Shown here: positions 16,934 to 25,098 of the stretch, one piece after another
Layout: every line of letters begins with the position of its first letter
Numbering within the stretch: the first letter of the stretch is position 1
Program-made: the position numbers and the translations under genes
Notes under the pieces: generated by a model
What the model saw: only the letters and a program-made list of their open reading frames with translations
Told to the model about the DNA's origin: nothing
Databases searched by the model: none
NCBI RefSeq assembly: GCF_014204945.1
Contig: NZ_JACHMN010000002.1
Location: forward strand, 1,130,503 to 1,194,502
Direction of reading: 5' to 3'
DNA length: 64,000 nt
DNA from: Allocatelliglobosispora scoriae
GTDB lineage: Bacteria; Actinomycetota; Actinomycetes; Mycobacteriales; Micromonosporaceae

Positions 16934-19266
16934 CCCAGCTTGCGGCGGAGATCTTCCGCAGCCGGGTGGTTCAGCGCCGTGAAGATCTCCAACGCCTGCC
17001 GCCAGGAGAGCTGGGCCAGGTCGGCAGCCCCGGACTGCTGGTAGTTGTCGCCGAGGTGCACCAGGGTGTCGCCCTCGTGGAAGCGGTCGCCGACCTCGCG
17101 GTAGAGCTCGATCGATGACTGATAGCAGGCGATCGCCTCCTGGTGGTGGCCGAGGTGCTGGTGGGCGTACCCGAGACTGTCCCAGGCCGGCGCCTGACCG
17201 AGCCTGCTGCCCATCGCACGGTGCAGCGCGAGGGCCTGCTCGCAGCAGTCGACGGCTGCCTCATACTCCGCGAGCAGCGCGTGGTACCACCCGACGGCGT
17301 TGAGGGACCGCGCCTGGCCGGCCTGGTGCCCCGCGGCCCGGAACAGGCCGAGGGCCTGCTGCGACTGCTCCAGCGCGCTGCGGTGGTCGCCGTGCTCCTC
17401 ATGCACCCGCGACAGCGCGATGTGGCTGTTGGCCTGGCCGACCGGGTCGCCCACCCGGTCGAAGAGCAGGACCGCCTCCGCGAGCAGCGTCGCCGCGTCG
17501 CCCCAGCGGCCGAGCCGGATATAGGCGCGGGCCAGGATCCGGTGCGCCTGCGCCGCACCGGCGATGTCACCGGCCTGCTGCGCGGCCCGCAGCGCGGTCG
17601 CCTGCACCGCCGCGAGGTCGATCCACTGGCCCCGCCAGTCGAGGACGTCGCCGATCGCCCAGGCGAGCTGCCAGGTATGGGCGGCGAAGCCCTGATCGGC
17701 CGCCTGGTCGATGACGGCGAGCATCGTGGCGTGCTCGGCGGCGAACCAGGCCCGGGCGTTCTCCTGCCCGCTCACCAGCTCCGCGGTGACACCGTCGGCG
17801 GGCGGCACGAGCATGATCGGGTCGCGCTGCGCGTAGATCATCAGGGCTGCGGCGTTGGCGGTCTGGAGGTAGTGGTCGAGCAGGCGCCGGGTCGCGGCAC
17901 GCCGGTCGGCCTCGGTGTCGGCGGCCCGGGACTGCTCCCCGGCATAGGCGCGCAGCAGGTCGTGGCAGGTGTAGCGGCCGGGCACGTGCTCGTGCAGCAG
18001 GTTGGCGCTGACGAGTTCGGCGAGCATCGCCCTGGCCGCGGGGAGCGGGACCGCTGCGAGGCTCGCCGCGGCGGGCGCCGCGATGTCGGGCCCGGGGTAG
18101 CCGCCGAGCAGCCGGAACATCGTCGCAGCGGCCGCACTGAGGTCCTGATAGGAGTGGGAGAAGACGGCCCGGACGTCGACGACGGCGTCGTCACCGGCGA
18201 AGGGGTCGAGCCGCCCCTGGGTGTCGAGCAGCTCCTGGGCGAGCACGGCGAGCGAGAGCGACGGCCGGGTGCTGGCCCGGGCCGCGATGATCGCCAGGGC
18301 CAGCGGCAGGCAGGCGCAGCGCTCGATGAGCTGGTCGACGGCCTCCGGCTCGGCGAGCACGCGCGGACCGCCGAGCCGGTTCGCGAGGAGCTGCCGGGCC
18401 TCCCGCTGCGACAGCAGGTCCAGGATGATCGGGCGGGCACCCTCGGTCACGACGAGGCTGGCGAGCTGGTTGCGGCTCGTCACCAGGGTCAGGCAGCCCG
18501 GTGAGCCGGGCAGCAGCGGGCGGACCTGGTCGGCGTCGCGGGCGTTGTCGAGCAGCACCAGCACGCGGCGATCGGCGATCAGGCTGCGATAGAGCCCCAC
18601 CTGCGCCTCGACGCTGAGCGGGATGCGCTGCGCGTCCACGCCGAACGCGTCGAGGAAGCCCCGGACCGCCTCGGTGACGCTCATCGGCGGGCCGCTGGGG
18701 TCGAAGCCGCGCAGGTTGACGTAGAGCTGGCCGTCCGGGAAGCGGGCCGAGACCCGCTGCGCCCAGTGCACCGCGAGCGCGGTCTTGCCCACCCCGGCGG
18801 TGCCGGAGAGGGCGGAGACGACGACGGTCGGCGACGGGCCCGGCGAGTGGAGCAGCGCGTCGAGCTCGGCGAGGTGTGCCGCCCGGCCGGTGAAGCGGAA
18901 GACATCCGCCGGGAGCTGGCGCGGGATCGGCCAGCCCGGTCCGGCCGAGGACTGCGGCGGGCGGCGGCGCTCGGCCACGTTGTCGCGCAGTGTCGCCAGG
19001 ATGCCCTGCTCGACCGGGCTCGCGTCGAGCACCCTGATCAGCACGTCGAAGCGGTCGACCGGCGGCAGCGTACGCCCGCTGAGGTAGCCCGCGATGGTGC
19101 CGATCGACCACCCGGTGAGCGCGGTCAGCTCGCGATAGGTCAGCTCAGAACCGCGCCGCAGGTGGGCCTGCCTGCGCCGGAGCTGGCGCAGGAGCCTGGC
19201 CAGGTCCAGGACCGTCTCCACGCCGCGCACATCGAGAATGAGCGCGCTGGACCGCTCGTCGATCAT
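16930..19266 (-). CDS. STAND regulator: XRE-like HTH, NB-ARC ATPase, TPR repeats
   Basis: A protein of 778 residues. Residues 38-66 form a helix-turn-helix (ELTYRELTALTGWSIGTIAG). An NB-ARC ATPase follows with Walker A GTAGVGKT (155-162), Walker B VLVLLDN (235-241), sensor LVTSRN and the GLPL-like CLPLALAI (319-326). Tetratricopeptide repeats then run from about residue 560 to the end. STAND proteins are switches: ligand sensing by the repeats drives nucleotide exchange and oligomerisation. The ATPase/TPR half is clearly paralogous to the SARP regulator encoded at 19371-22040 (both share RFPDGQ and LRGFDPS), while the N-termini are unrelated. A repeat with phased GTTCA units lies 37 bp upstream. 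Confidence 0.88.
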   Translation of the reverse strand: MIDERSSALILDVRGVETVLDLARLLRQLRRRQAHLRRGSELTYRELTALTGWSIGTIAGYLSGRTLPPVDRFDVLIRVLDASPVEQGILATLRDNVAERRRPPQSSAGPGWPIPRQLPADVFRFTGRAAHLAELDALLHSPGPSPTVVVSALSGTAGVGKTALAVHWAQRVSARFPDGQLYVNLRGFDPSGPPMSVTEAVRGFLDAFGVDAQRIPLSVEAQVGLYRSLIADRRVLVLLDNARDADQVRPLLPGSPGCLTLVTSRNQLASLVVTEGARPIILDLLSQREARQLLANRLGGPRVLAEPEAVDQLIERCACLPLALAIIAARASTRPSLSLAVLAQELLDTQGRLDPFAGDDAVVDVRAVFSHSYQDLSAAAATMFRLLGGYPGPDIAAPAAASLAAVPLPAARAMLAELVSANLLHEHVPGRYTCHDLLRAYAGEQSRAADTEADRRAATRRLLDHYLQTANAAALMIYAQRDPIMLVPPADGVTAELVSGQENARAWFAAEHATMLAVIDQAADQGFAAHTWQLAWAIGDVLDWRGQWIDLAAVQATALRAAQQAGDIAGAAQAHRILARAYIRLGRWGDAATLLAEAVLLFDRVGDPVGQANSHIALSRVHEEHGDHRSALEQSQQALGLFRAAGHQAGQARSLNAVGWYHALLAEYEAAVDCCEQALALHRAMGSRLGQAPAWDSLGYAHQHLGHHQEAIACYQSSIELYREVGDRFHEGDTLVHLGDNYQQSGAADLAQLSWRQALEIFTALNHPAAEDLRRKLG

Positions 19267-19302
19267 CCGGGCTGCCCCATCCGACCACTATCCACCCCCA
19301 GA

Positions 19303-19327
19303 GCAGTGATGTTCAACAATGTTCAGC
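19303..19327. repeat. 25-bp repeat copy 1 with two phased GTTCA units
   Basis: This is identical over 25 bp to positions 22781-22805. GTTCA occurs at 19311 and 19321, exactly one helical turn apart. It lies in the promoter region of the STAND regulator gene (start 19266, minus strand). Direct repeats of this type are bound by SARP (AfsR-like) and PhoP-type OmpR-fold regulators. Confidence 0.7.
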
Positions 19328-19370
19328 TTCCCATTCCTCGCCCCGGATGCCTGGTACGAACCACCTACGG

Positions 19371-22040
19371 CTATGTCCGCAGGCCTTCCAGGAGCAATGC
19401 CGCCGAGCGTCGGGCTTCGGCTGCGGCATCGGGATCGCCGGCTGCGATCAGGGCCTCGCCCAGCTCGGACAGCGCTGAGGCTTCGCTGAACAGGTCACCC
19501 AGGGCGTTGAAGAGCTCCCGAGCGCGCCGATAGGACCGCACGGCCTCGCGGTACTCGCCGAGACAGTGATGGGCGTGACCGATGCTGTGCCATGAGCTTG
19601 CCACACCTTCCCGGTTTCCGGCTCGCTGGTAGAGGCCGATCGCACGGCGGGAGGAGGTGATGGCGTTGGTGTGGTCGCCCTGAAGGGTCTGGATCCAGCC
19701 GGTGTTGCCCCAGGCGAAGGCCTGCCCCGCGGTGTGACCGCACATCTCGTAGAGACGCAGGGCCTGGCTGACGTAGTCGGCGGCGGCAGGCAGGTCGTGT
19801 GCGTCGGTGAACAGCCGACCCAGATCGATGACGGTGTCCGCCTCGCCGATCGAGTCGGCTCGGTGGTGGAAGAGCTCCCGGGCCCGGCGGAGGTGCGTCT
19901 CGGCGTCGGTCAAGCGACCGAGCCGCATGAAGCACCATGCGATGCCGCGGTTGCAGATGGCCTCGGCGCGGGAGTCGCCGAGACGCAGGGCGGACGCGAG
20001 GGCGGTACGCCAGACGCGTGTCCGGTCCGTCCAATGGCCACGCCAGTTGAGGAACGTGCTCGTCGCCCAGCCGAGCTGCCAGGCATGGGTATCGAAGCCT
20101 TCGGTGTGGGCGAGCGTCTGGACCGCCAGCAGGACATGGCGTTCGGCGGTGAACCAGGCCAGCGCCGAGTCGTGGTCGGCGATGGGTTCGGGACGGACGG
20201 CGGGCGCAGGCGGAGGGAGGCCACCCGGGTCGCGGTGCGTGATGAGGGCCTGGGCGGCTGCAGCGGCGGTTCGCAGATAGTGGTCGAGCAGGCGGTGCAC
20301 GGCAGCGGGCTCGGGTGCGGCTGCAGCCAGCTCCGCCGCGTGGGCTCTCATGAGGTCATGCTGCGCGTAACGGCCGGAGGGTTCTTCGCGGAGCAGATAG
20401 GCGTCGCACAGCTCGGTGAGCGATGCCCCGGTGGATTCGGCGGGCAGGCCGGCGAGGCTGGCCGCCGCCATCCGGGTGATGTCGGGACCGGGATGGCAGC
20501 CGAGCAGCCGGTAGAGCCGAGCAGCCGGATCCGACAACGCCCGGTAGGACCAGGAGAACACGGCGCGCACGTCGGTCGTCGGATCACCGGCGTGGAGCAC
20601 GTCCAGCATCCGGGTGTCGTCGCCCAGTTCCGCGGCGAGACCGGACAGCGGCCGGGCGGGGCGTGTCACCGCGCGAGCGGCGACCACGGCGAGAGCGAGC
20701 GGCAGGCGAGCACAGCGGTCGATGATCGCGTCCACGGCGGCCGGTTCGGCGGCAACCCGATCGGCGCCGAGACGGGCGATCAGAAGCTGCCGGGCTTCGT
20801 CGGGCGGGAGCAACTCCACCGGGACCGATCGGGCGTTGTGGGTGGCGACCAGGGCGGTGAGGCTCAGCCGGCCGGTGACCAGCACCGCGCAGCCGGGCGT
20901 ACCGGGCAGGAGCGGCCTCACCTGAGCGGCGTCATGCGCGTTGTCGAGCACCAGCAGGACCCGGCGGCCGGCGAGCAGGCTCCGCCAGCGAGACTCCCGC
21001 ATCGCGGGGTCGGCCGGTACCTGGGCGCCGAAGGACTCCAACAGGCCGTGCAGGACCTCCGTCGAGTCCGCCGGCGGGCTGCTCGGATCGAAGCCCCGCA
21101 GGTCGGCGTAGACCTGCCCGTCAGGGAACCGGTCGGCTGCGCGATGTGCCCAGTGCACCGCGAGGGCGGTCTTCCCGACACCGGGTGTGCCGGAGAGGAT
21201 CACGACCGCCTGCTCGCCGAGGAGCAGATGATCGAGCCGATCAAGTGTCGACGCCCGGCCGACGAAACCGGGTACGGCGGGCGGGAGTTGGGCCGGGACG
21301 ATGCGCTGAGAGGGGGAATCGGACCAGTTCAGTGCCCTGTCCTGGCGCAGGATCTGCGACTCCAGCTCTCGCAGCGGCTGCCCCGGGTCGATGCCGAGCT
21401 GATCGGTCAAGTTCGCTCGAACCTGCCGGTAGGCCGCGAGCGCCTCGCTCTGCCGTCCGGACCGGTAGAGCGCCAGCATCAGCTGATGCTGCAACACCTC
21501 GTCGAACGGCCGCTCGACCGCCAGCGCCTGCAGGTCCGGCAGGACCTCGGCATGTTCGCCCAGATCGATCCGGGCCTGAAGCAGGGCGCGTGAGGCGGTG
21601 CCGCGCAGCTCTTCCAGCCGGTCCGATTCGGCCTCCAACCAGGTTGATCCGTCGACATCGACCAGCGCCCGGTCCCGCCACAGCTGCAGAGCCGCTCGCA
21701 GCATCGCGGCGGTGGCGAACGGGTCGCCGGTCCGGTTCGCCTGCTCGATCAGTCGCTCCGCCTCGGCCGCGTCGGTGTCTGCGGTCAGCACATAGCCGGG
21801 AGGGTGCGCGACGACGGCGGATGGATCGGGCAGCACACCGCGCAGGTGGGAGATGTGCCGCTGCAACGTGTTCGCGGTGACGGCACCGCCCCACACGATC
21901 TCGGCCAGGCGTTCGACACTGACCACGTGCCCCGCGCGCAATGCCAGCACCGCGAGCAACGCCCGCCGCCGAGCCCCCGTTACCGGCCGCGACACGCCTT
22001 CGGCGAAGACGTCCAGCGGGCCGAGCAGCCTCACCAGCAT
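19371..22040 (-). CDS. AfsR-like SARP regulator: OmpR-type HTH, BTAD, NB-ARC, TPR
   Basis: A protein of 889 residues. Residues 1-88 form an OmpR-type winged helix of the SARP family (RLLGPLDVF, ALLAVLALRAG, LQRHISHLRG). Residues 95-232 are the bacterial transcriptional activation domain. NB-ARC follows with Walker A GTPGVGKT (284-291) and Walker B VLLVLDN, and TPRs fill the last 300 residues. In Streptomyces, AfsR integrates signals into secondary metabolism and phosphate control by binding direct repeats near -35. The start at 22040 begins the winged helix exactly; TAGACT eight bases upstream suggests a leaderless message. The GTTCA repeats at 19303 and 22781 flank this gene on both sides and are its most obvious candidate targets. 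Confidence 0.88.
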   Translation of the reverse strand: MLVRLLGPLDVFAEGVSRPVTGARRRALLAVLALRAGHVVSVERLAEIVWGGAVTANTLQRHISHLRGVLPDPSAVVAHPPGYVLTADTDAAEAERLIEQANRTGDPFATAAMLRAALQLWRDRALVDVDGSTWLEAESDRLEELRGTASRALLQARIDLGEHAEVLPDLQALAVERPFDEVLQHQLMLALYRSGRQSEALAAYRQVRANLTDQLGIDPGQPLRELESQILRQDRALNWSDSPSQRIVPAQLPPAVPGFVGRASTLDRLDHLLLGEQAVVILSGTPGVGKTALAVHWAHRAADRFPDGQVYADLRGFDPSSPPADSTEVLHGLLESFGAQVPADPAMRESRWRSLLAGRRVLLVLDNAHDAAQVRPLLPGTPGCAVLVTGRLSLTALVATHNARSVPVELLPPDEARQLLIARLGADRVAAEPAAVDAIIDRCARLPLALAVVAARAVTRPARPLSGLAAELGDDTRMLDVLHAGDPTTDVRAVFSWSYRALSDPAARLYRLLGCHPGPDITRMAAASLAGLPAESTGASLTELCDAYLLREEPSGRYAQHDLMRAHAAELAAAAPEPAAVHRLLDHYLRTAAAAAQALITHRDPGGLPPPAPAVRPEPIADHDSALAWFTAERHVLLAVQTLAHTEGFDTHAWQLGWATSTFLNWRGHWTDRTRVWRTALASALRLGDSRAEAICNRGIAWCFMRLGRLTDAETHLRRARELFHHRADSIGEADTVIDLGRLFTDAHDLPAAADYVSQALRLYEMCGHTAGQAFAWGNTGWIQTLQGDHTNAITSSRRAIGLYQRAGNREGVASSWHSIGHAHHCLGEYREAVRSYRRARELFNALGDLFSEASALSELGEALIAAGDPDAAAEARRSAALLLEGLRT

Positions 22041-22115
22041 TTGTCGGAGTCTATCTCGTAAAGCGCAGCTGCGAGTCCGGCGCCATCGGCGCCGGACTCG
22101 CATCCCTCTCGACGG

Positions 22116-22679
22116 TTACGGAACCTGGCAGTTGCCGACCCGCACACCGGTCGAGTAGCCCACGGGGCTGCCCGGGATGGCAGGAGCGCCTGGTCCGGGG
22201 TTCTGGCGTCCCACCACCCTCAGGAACTGGCAGCTCGGGTCGGGGAACGTACCGATCAGACCGATGGTGAAGCCGGCCGCGTTGATGGCCGTGTTGGCCT
22301 GACCGGGGCTCATGCCGATCAGATTCGGGACCGGTTTGGTCTTGGTCCAGACCGAGCCGTTGGACCACCGGATGGTCCCGGGTGCCTGCAGGATCGCGGT
22401 GTAGGTCGTGTCGTCCGGAAAGGACACGATGATCCGGTCGGTCGCCAGTACGACGCCGGTCGCGGTCGGTCGGTGCTGCGAGGACATGTTGACGGTCAGG
22501 ATGTCGTTGACGTTCGTGATCGCAGGTCGGGCCGATCCGCCGTCGGAGAAGATCCCGTTGAGATCGAAGACCGTCGGTGTGGCCGCGTTTGCCGGGGCCG
22601 CCGCGGTCAGGACTGCGCCGGTCAGCAGAGCCGCCCCGACGATCATCGTGCTGATGGCTTTGCGCCAGTTTCTCTTCAT
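22116..22679 (-). CDS. Small secreted protein with C-terminal PASTA-like domain
   Basis: A protein of 187 residues with a Sec signal peptide cleaved near PANA-A (about residue 32). The N-terminal half is unrecognised. Residues about 117-175 read PVPNLIGMSPGQANTAINAA and onward, the pattern of a PASTA domain, which in serine/threonine kinases and penicillin-binding proteins binds peptidoglycan fragments. The domain contains two cysteines, probably a disulfide. The gene is 75 bp upstream of the SARP regulator gene on the same strand, and its promoter region carries the second copy of the 25-bp repeat. A cell-wall-associated, regulator-controlled exported protein is a reasonable reading. Confidence 0.7.
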   Translation of the reverse strand: MKRNWRKAISTMIVGAALLTGAVLTAAAPANAATPTVFDLNGIFSDGGSARPAITNVNDILTVNMSSQHRPTATGVVLATDRIIVSFPDDTTYTAILQAPGTIRWSNGSVWTKTKPVPNLIGMSPGQANTAINAAGFTIGLIGTFPDPSCQFLRVVGRQNPGPGAPAIPGSPVGYSTGVRVGNCQVP

Positions 22680-22780
22680 GCCGCCATGGTGGTGGCGGCC
22701 GCGGCAAGGGCGCTGAACTCACGCAGAAACCCGCTGGGTGCCGTGAGGGAGATCGGAATGGCGGCCGAGCAGCCCCCGGC

Positions 22781-22813
22781 GCAGTGATGTTCAACAATGT
22801 TCAGCCCCGTTCA
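22781..22813. repeat. 25-bp repeat copy 2, extended to three phased GTTCA units
   Basis: Positions 22781-22805 are identical to 19303-19327. GTTCA starts at 22789, 22799 and 22809, exactly 10 bp apart, and a GTTCG follows at 22823. It lies between two divergent secreted-protein genes (22679 minus, 22918 plus), so it could control both. Confidence 0.7.
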
Positions 22814-22917
22814 GGATTCGATGTTCGACGTCGCCGCATGCGTCAGGATCCATCCACTGCGGTAACTGCGAAGCCCGCCCGCAGAAGTAGTTCTCGCGAA
22901 GCATAGGGAGAAGTGCA

Positions 22918-25038
22918 ATGAGATCTTCGCTGTGGAGACCCGCAGTGGCGCTGGCCGCGATCCTCGCGCTGGCCGCACCCACCATCCCCGCCCAGGCACA
23001 CTCCGCGCAGTCCGCGCGGCCGGCCGTGGCGGGGCTGCGCAAGCAGATGACCTGGACCGCGAGCGAGCGGCAGGGTGGCTACGTCCACGTCGGATCGGAC
23101 GGCACGACCAACGCCTACACCGGCGACACCGCCGTCGACCAGTACCAGCCCGCGCTGTGCCTGCGCGTGGACTACCAGTCGCCGCCCGGCGGCATCACCT
23201 TCGACTCCTACATCGGCTGGTCGCGGGGCCAGGTCAAGGCGACCGGTCCGGTACGCGGGGACGCCCTCGCCTCACCGCAGGCCGCTGACGAGCTGTGCTC
23301 GCGTACCTTCGGCGCGGGTTGGGAACTCGCCGAGTTCCACGACGGCCGCTACGGCCCGTCCTTCGAGTACCAGGGCGGCTGGTCGTTCTGGGCCGCCGGC
23401 GACCTGATCCCGGGCAGCCGGTTCTGGGTGACGATCAGCGACCAGCCCGCGAACGCCTGGAACTCGGCCGGCACCCTGCCCCCGGCGCTGCCGGCCGGCG
23501 ACCAGAACGACCTGATCCTCAAGTCCCGCCTCGGTGAGCTGGTCAGCCCGCTGCTGCAGGTGGCGGACGGCAACTTCCAGTACCTCGTCCGCAACGCCGT
23601 CGGCCGCCTCTTCGACGGCGACGACAACGTGCTCCTGACCGACCTGATCTGGGAGGCGGAGGCGTCCTACATCGTCGATCCCTACGACCCGACGTGGGTG
23701 GCGTTCAAGGACGGCGTCGCGGCGCTCGGCAACGTCAACGGCGAGACCTACGTACCGCAGCTGTTCATCCCGAACTACGAGGACGGGGTCATCACCTCCG
23801 GCGAGATCACGCTGACGGTCTTCGAGTCCGACCTCGGGCACACGTCGCTACCCGCCTATGTCCTCAGCAACGGGCAGGTCGTGCAGCGTCCCACCCCGGT
23901 CGACGAGGTCTACGCCGAGACCAACGAGGTCTGGGTGCTCTCCCTCAACGAGCAGATCGCCGCGGGCTCGTCCACGCTGACGGCGAACACGCCGGCCGGC
24001 CGCGCCGAGCGGATGAAGAAGAAGTCGATCACCCCGGCTCCGGTCGTCACGGGACCGAAGGCGACCGGCACGGAGGCGACGATCGCGGGCCGCTCGGGCA
24101 CCAACGTCACCTGCAACCCGACCGGCCTGCGCAACAACCGGGGCCTGGAGTACCTCCAGCGCTTCACGATCCCCAACCCCAGCTCGGTGGAGCACTGGAC
24201 CGCGGGCAAGCTGGAGCCGCGCATGATCATTGTCGCCAAGGACGGCTACGAGCTGAAGAACGCCTACTTCGGCAAGATCAAGCGGAAGAACGTGAAGAAC
24301 TGGGTCTGGCAGGACCTCTTCATCACCACCTGGGACCGCGCGGTCTGGGGCGACTACTTCGCGGTGAAGTGGCTGGAGATCGACAACGGACCCACGATCG
24401 ACCTCTCGCTCGGCCTCGGCGCGCTCATCACCCAGCTCCTCGGGCTGCCGATCACCTTCGACATCAAGGCGCACTTCGAGAAGAAGAACGACGACATGGG
24501 CTCCGGCGTCGTCATGTTCTCCGAGTCCACCAACATCGAGTACGGCACCGGCACCGTCTACTGGTACCACTGCAGCTCCGGCGGTGACGGCGGCACGGGC
24601 AACGACAACTTCGCCCGCAGCGCCATCACCTCAGCCTCGTCGACCTTCCCCGGCTACTCCCCGGCCAGGGTCAACGACGGCGACCGCAGCACGGCCCTCG
24701 GCGGAGGTTCGAGCTGGGCCAACAACGCCGGCGGCGTCAACTACCCGCCGCAGTGGGTGCAGCTCGACTTCGGGGTCAACAAGACCTTCCGCCGGATCGT
24801 CGTCTTCACCACCGCCGGATATGAGATCCAGAACTTCGACATCCAGATCTGGAACGGCATCACCTGGGTGACCCCGCCCGGCAACGTCAACCCCGTCACC
24901 GGCAACACCGCGACGAGCCGGACCATCGTCCTCAACACCTCGCAGACCTCACGCCTGGTGCGGATCCTCGGCCGCCTCGGCCCCAACATCCAGCAGGGCT
25001 TCGTGCGGGTCAACGAATTCGAGGTCTACGCCCAGTAG
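22918..25038 (+). CDS. Secreted protein with C-terminal discoidin (F5/8 type C) domain
   Basis: A protein of 706 residues with a Sec signal peptide (cleavage near PAQA-H, residue 27). The middle 500 residues are unrecognised; they are rich in aromatic residues, contain a few cysteines, and include a basic segment GRAERMKKKS that could be a processing or linker site. Residues about 560-706 match a discoidin/F5/8 type C carbohydrate-binding domain: ARSAITSASSTFPGYSPARV, DGDRSTALGGGSSW, WVQLDFG and RLVRILGRLG. AGGGAG precedes the ATG. The gene is divergent from the PASTA-domain gene and shares the phased GTTCA repeat with it. It is probably an extracellular binding protein or enzyme of unknown activity. 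Confidence 0.75.
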   Translation: MRSSLWRPAVALAAILALAAPTIPAQAHSAQSARPAVAGLRKQMTWTASERQGGYVHVGSDGTTNAYTGDTAVDQYQPALCLRVDYQSPPGGITFDSYIGWSRGQVKATGPVRGDALASPQAADELCSRTFGAGWELAEFHDGRYGPSFEYQGGWSFWAAGDLIPGSRFWVTISDQPANAWNSAGTLPPALPAGDQNDLILKSRLGELVSPLLQVADGNFQYLVRNAVGRLFDGDDNVLLTDLIWEAEASYIVDPYDPTWVAFKDGVAALGNVNGETYVPQLFIPNYEDGVITSGEITLTVFESDLGHTSLPAYVLSNGQVVQRPTPVDEVYAETNEVWVLSLNEQIAAGSSTLTANTPAGRAERMKKKSITPAPVVTGPKATGTEATIAGRSGTNVTCNPTGLRNNRGLEYLQRFTIPNPSSVEHWTAGKLEPRMIIVAKDGYELKNAYFGKIKRKNVKNWVWQDLFITTWDRAVWGDYFAVKWLEIDNGPTIDLSLGLGALITQLLGLPITFDIKAHFEKKNDDMGSGVVMFSESTNIEYGTGTVYWYHCSSGGDGGTGNDNFARSAITSASSTFPGYSPARVNDGDRSTALGGGSSWANNAGGVNYPPQWVQLDFGVNKTFRRIVVFTTAGYEIQNFDIQIWNGITWVTPPGNVNPVTGNTATSRTIVLNTSQTSRLVRILGRLGPNIQQGFVRVNEFEVYAQ

Positions 25039-25050
25039 GCCCGCTTGACT

Positions 25051-25089
25051 CGGCGGTGCGGCGCTCCCTCCACGGGTGCCGCACCGCCG
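25051..25089. terminator. Hairpin between convergent genes
   Basis: Perfect 12-base arms CGGCGGTGCGGC and GCCGCACCGCCG enclose a 15-base loop. It lies between the stop of the discoidin-domain gene and that of the SpoIIE-type phosphatase gene. Confidence 0.7.
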
Positions 25090-25098
25090 ATCGCCGTC

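Noticed and set aside
19371-22040. Cluster-situated regulator of an antibiotic gene cluster
   Set aside because: SARP regulators often sit in such clusters, but no PKS, NRPS, RiPP or terpene enzyme is encoded anywhere in the window.
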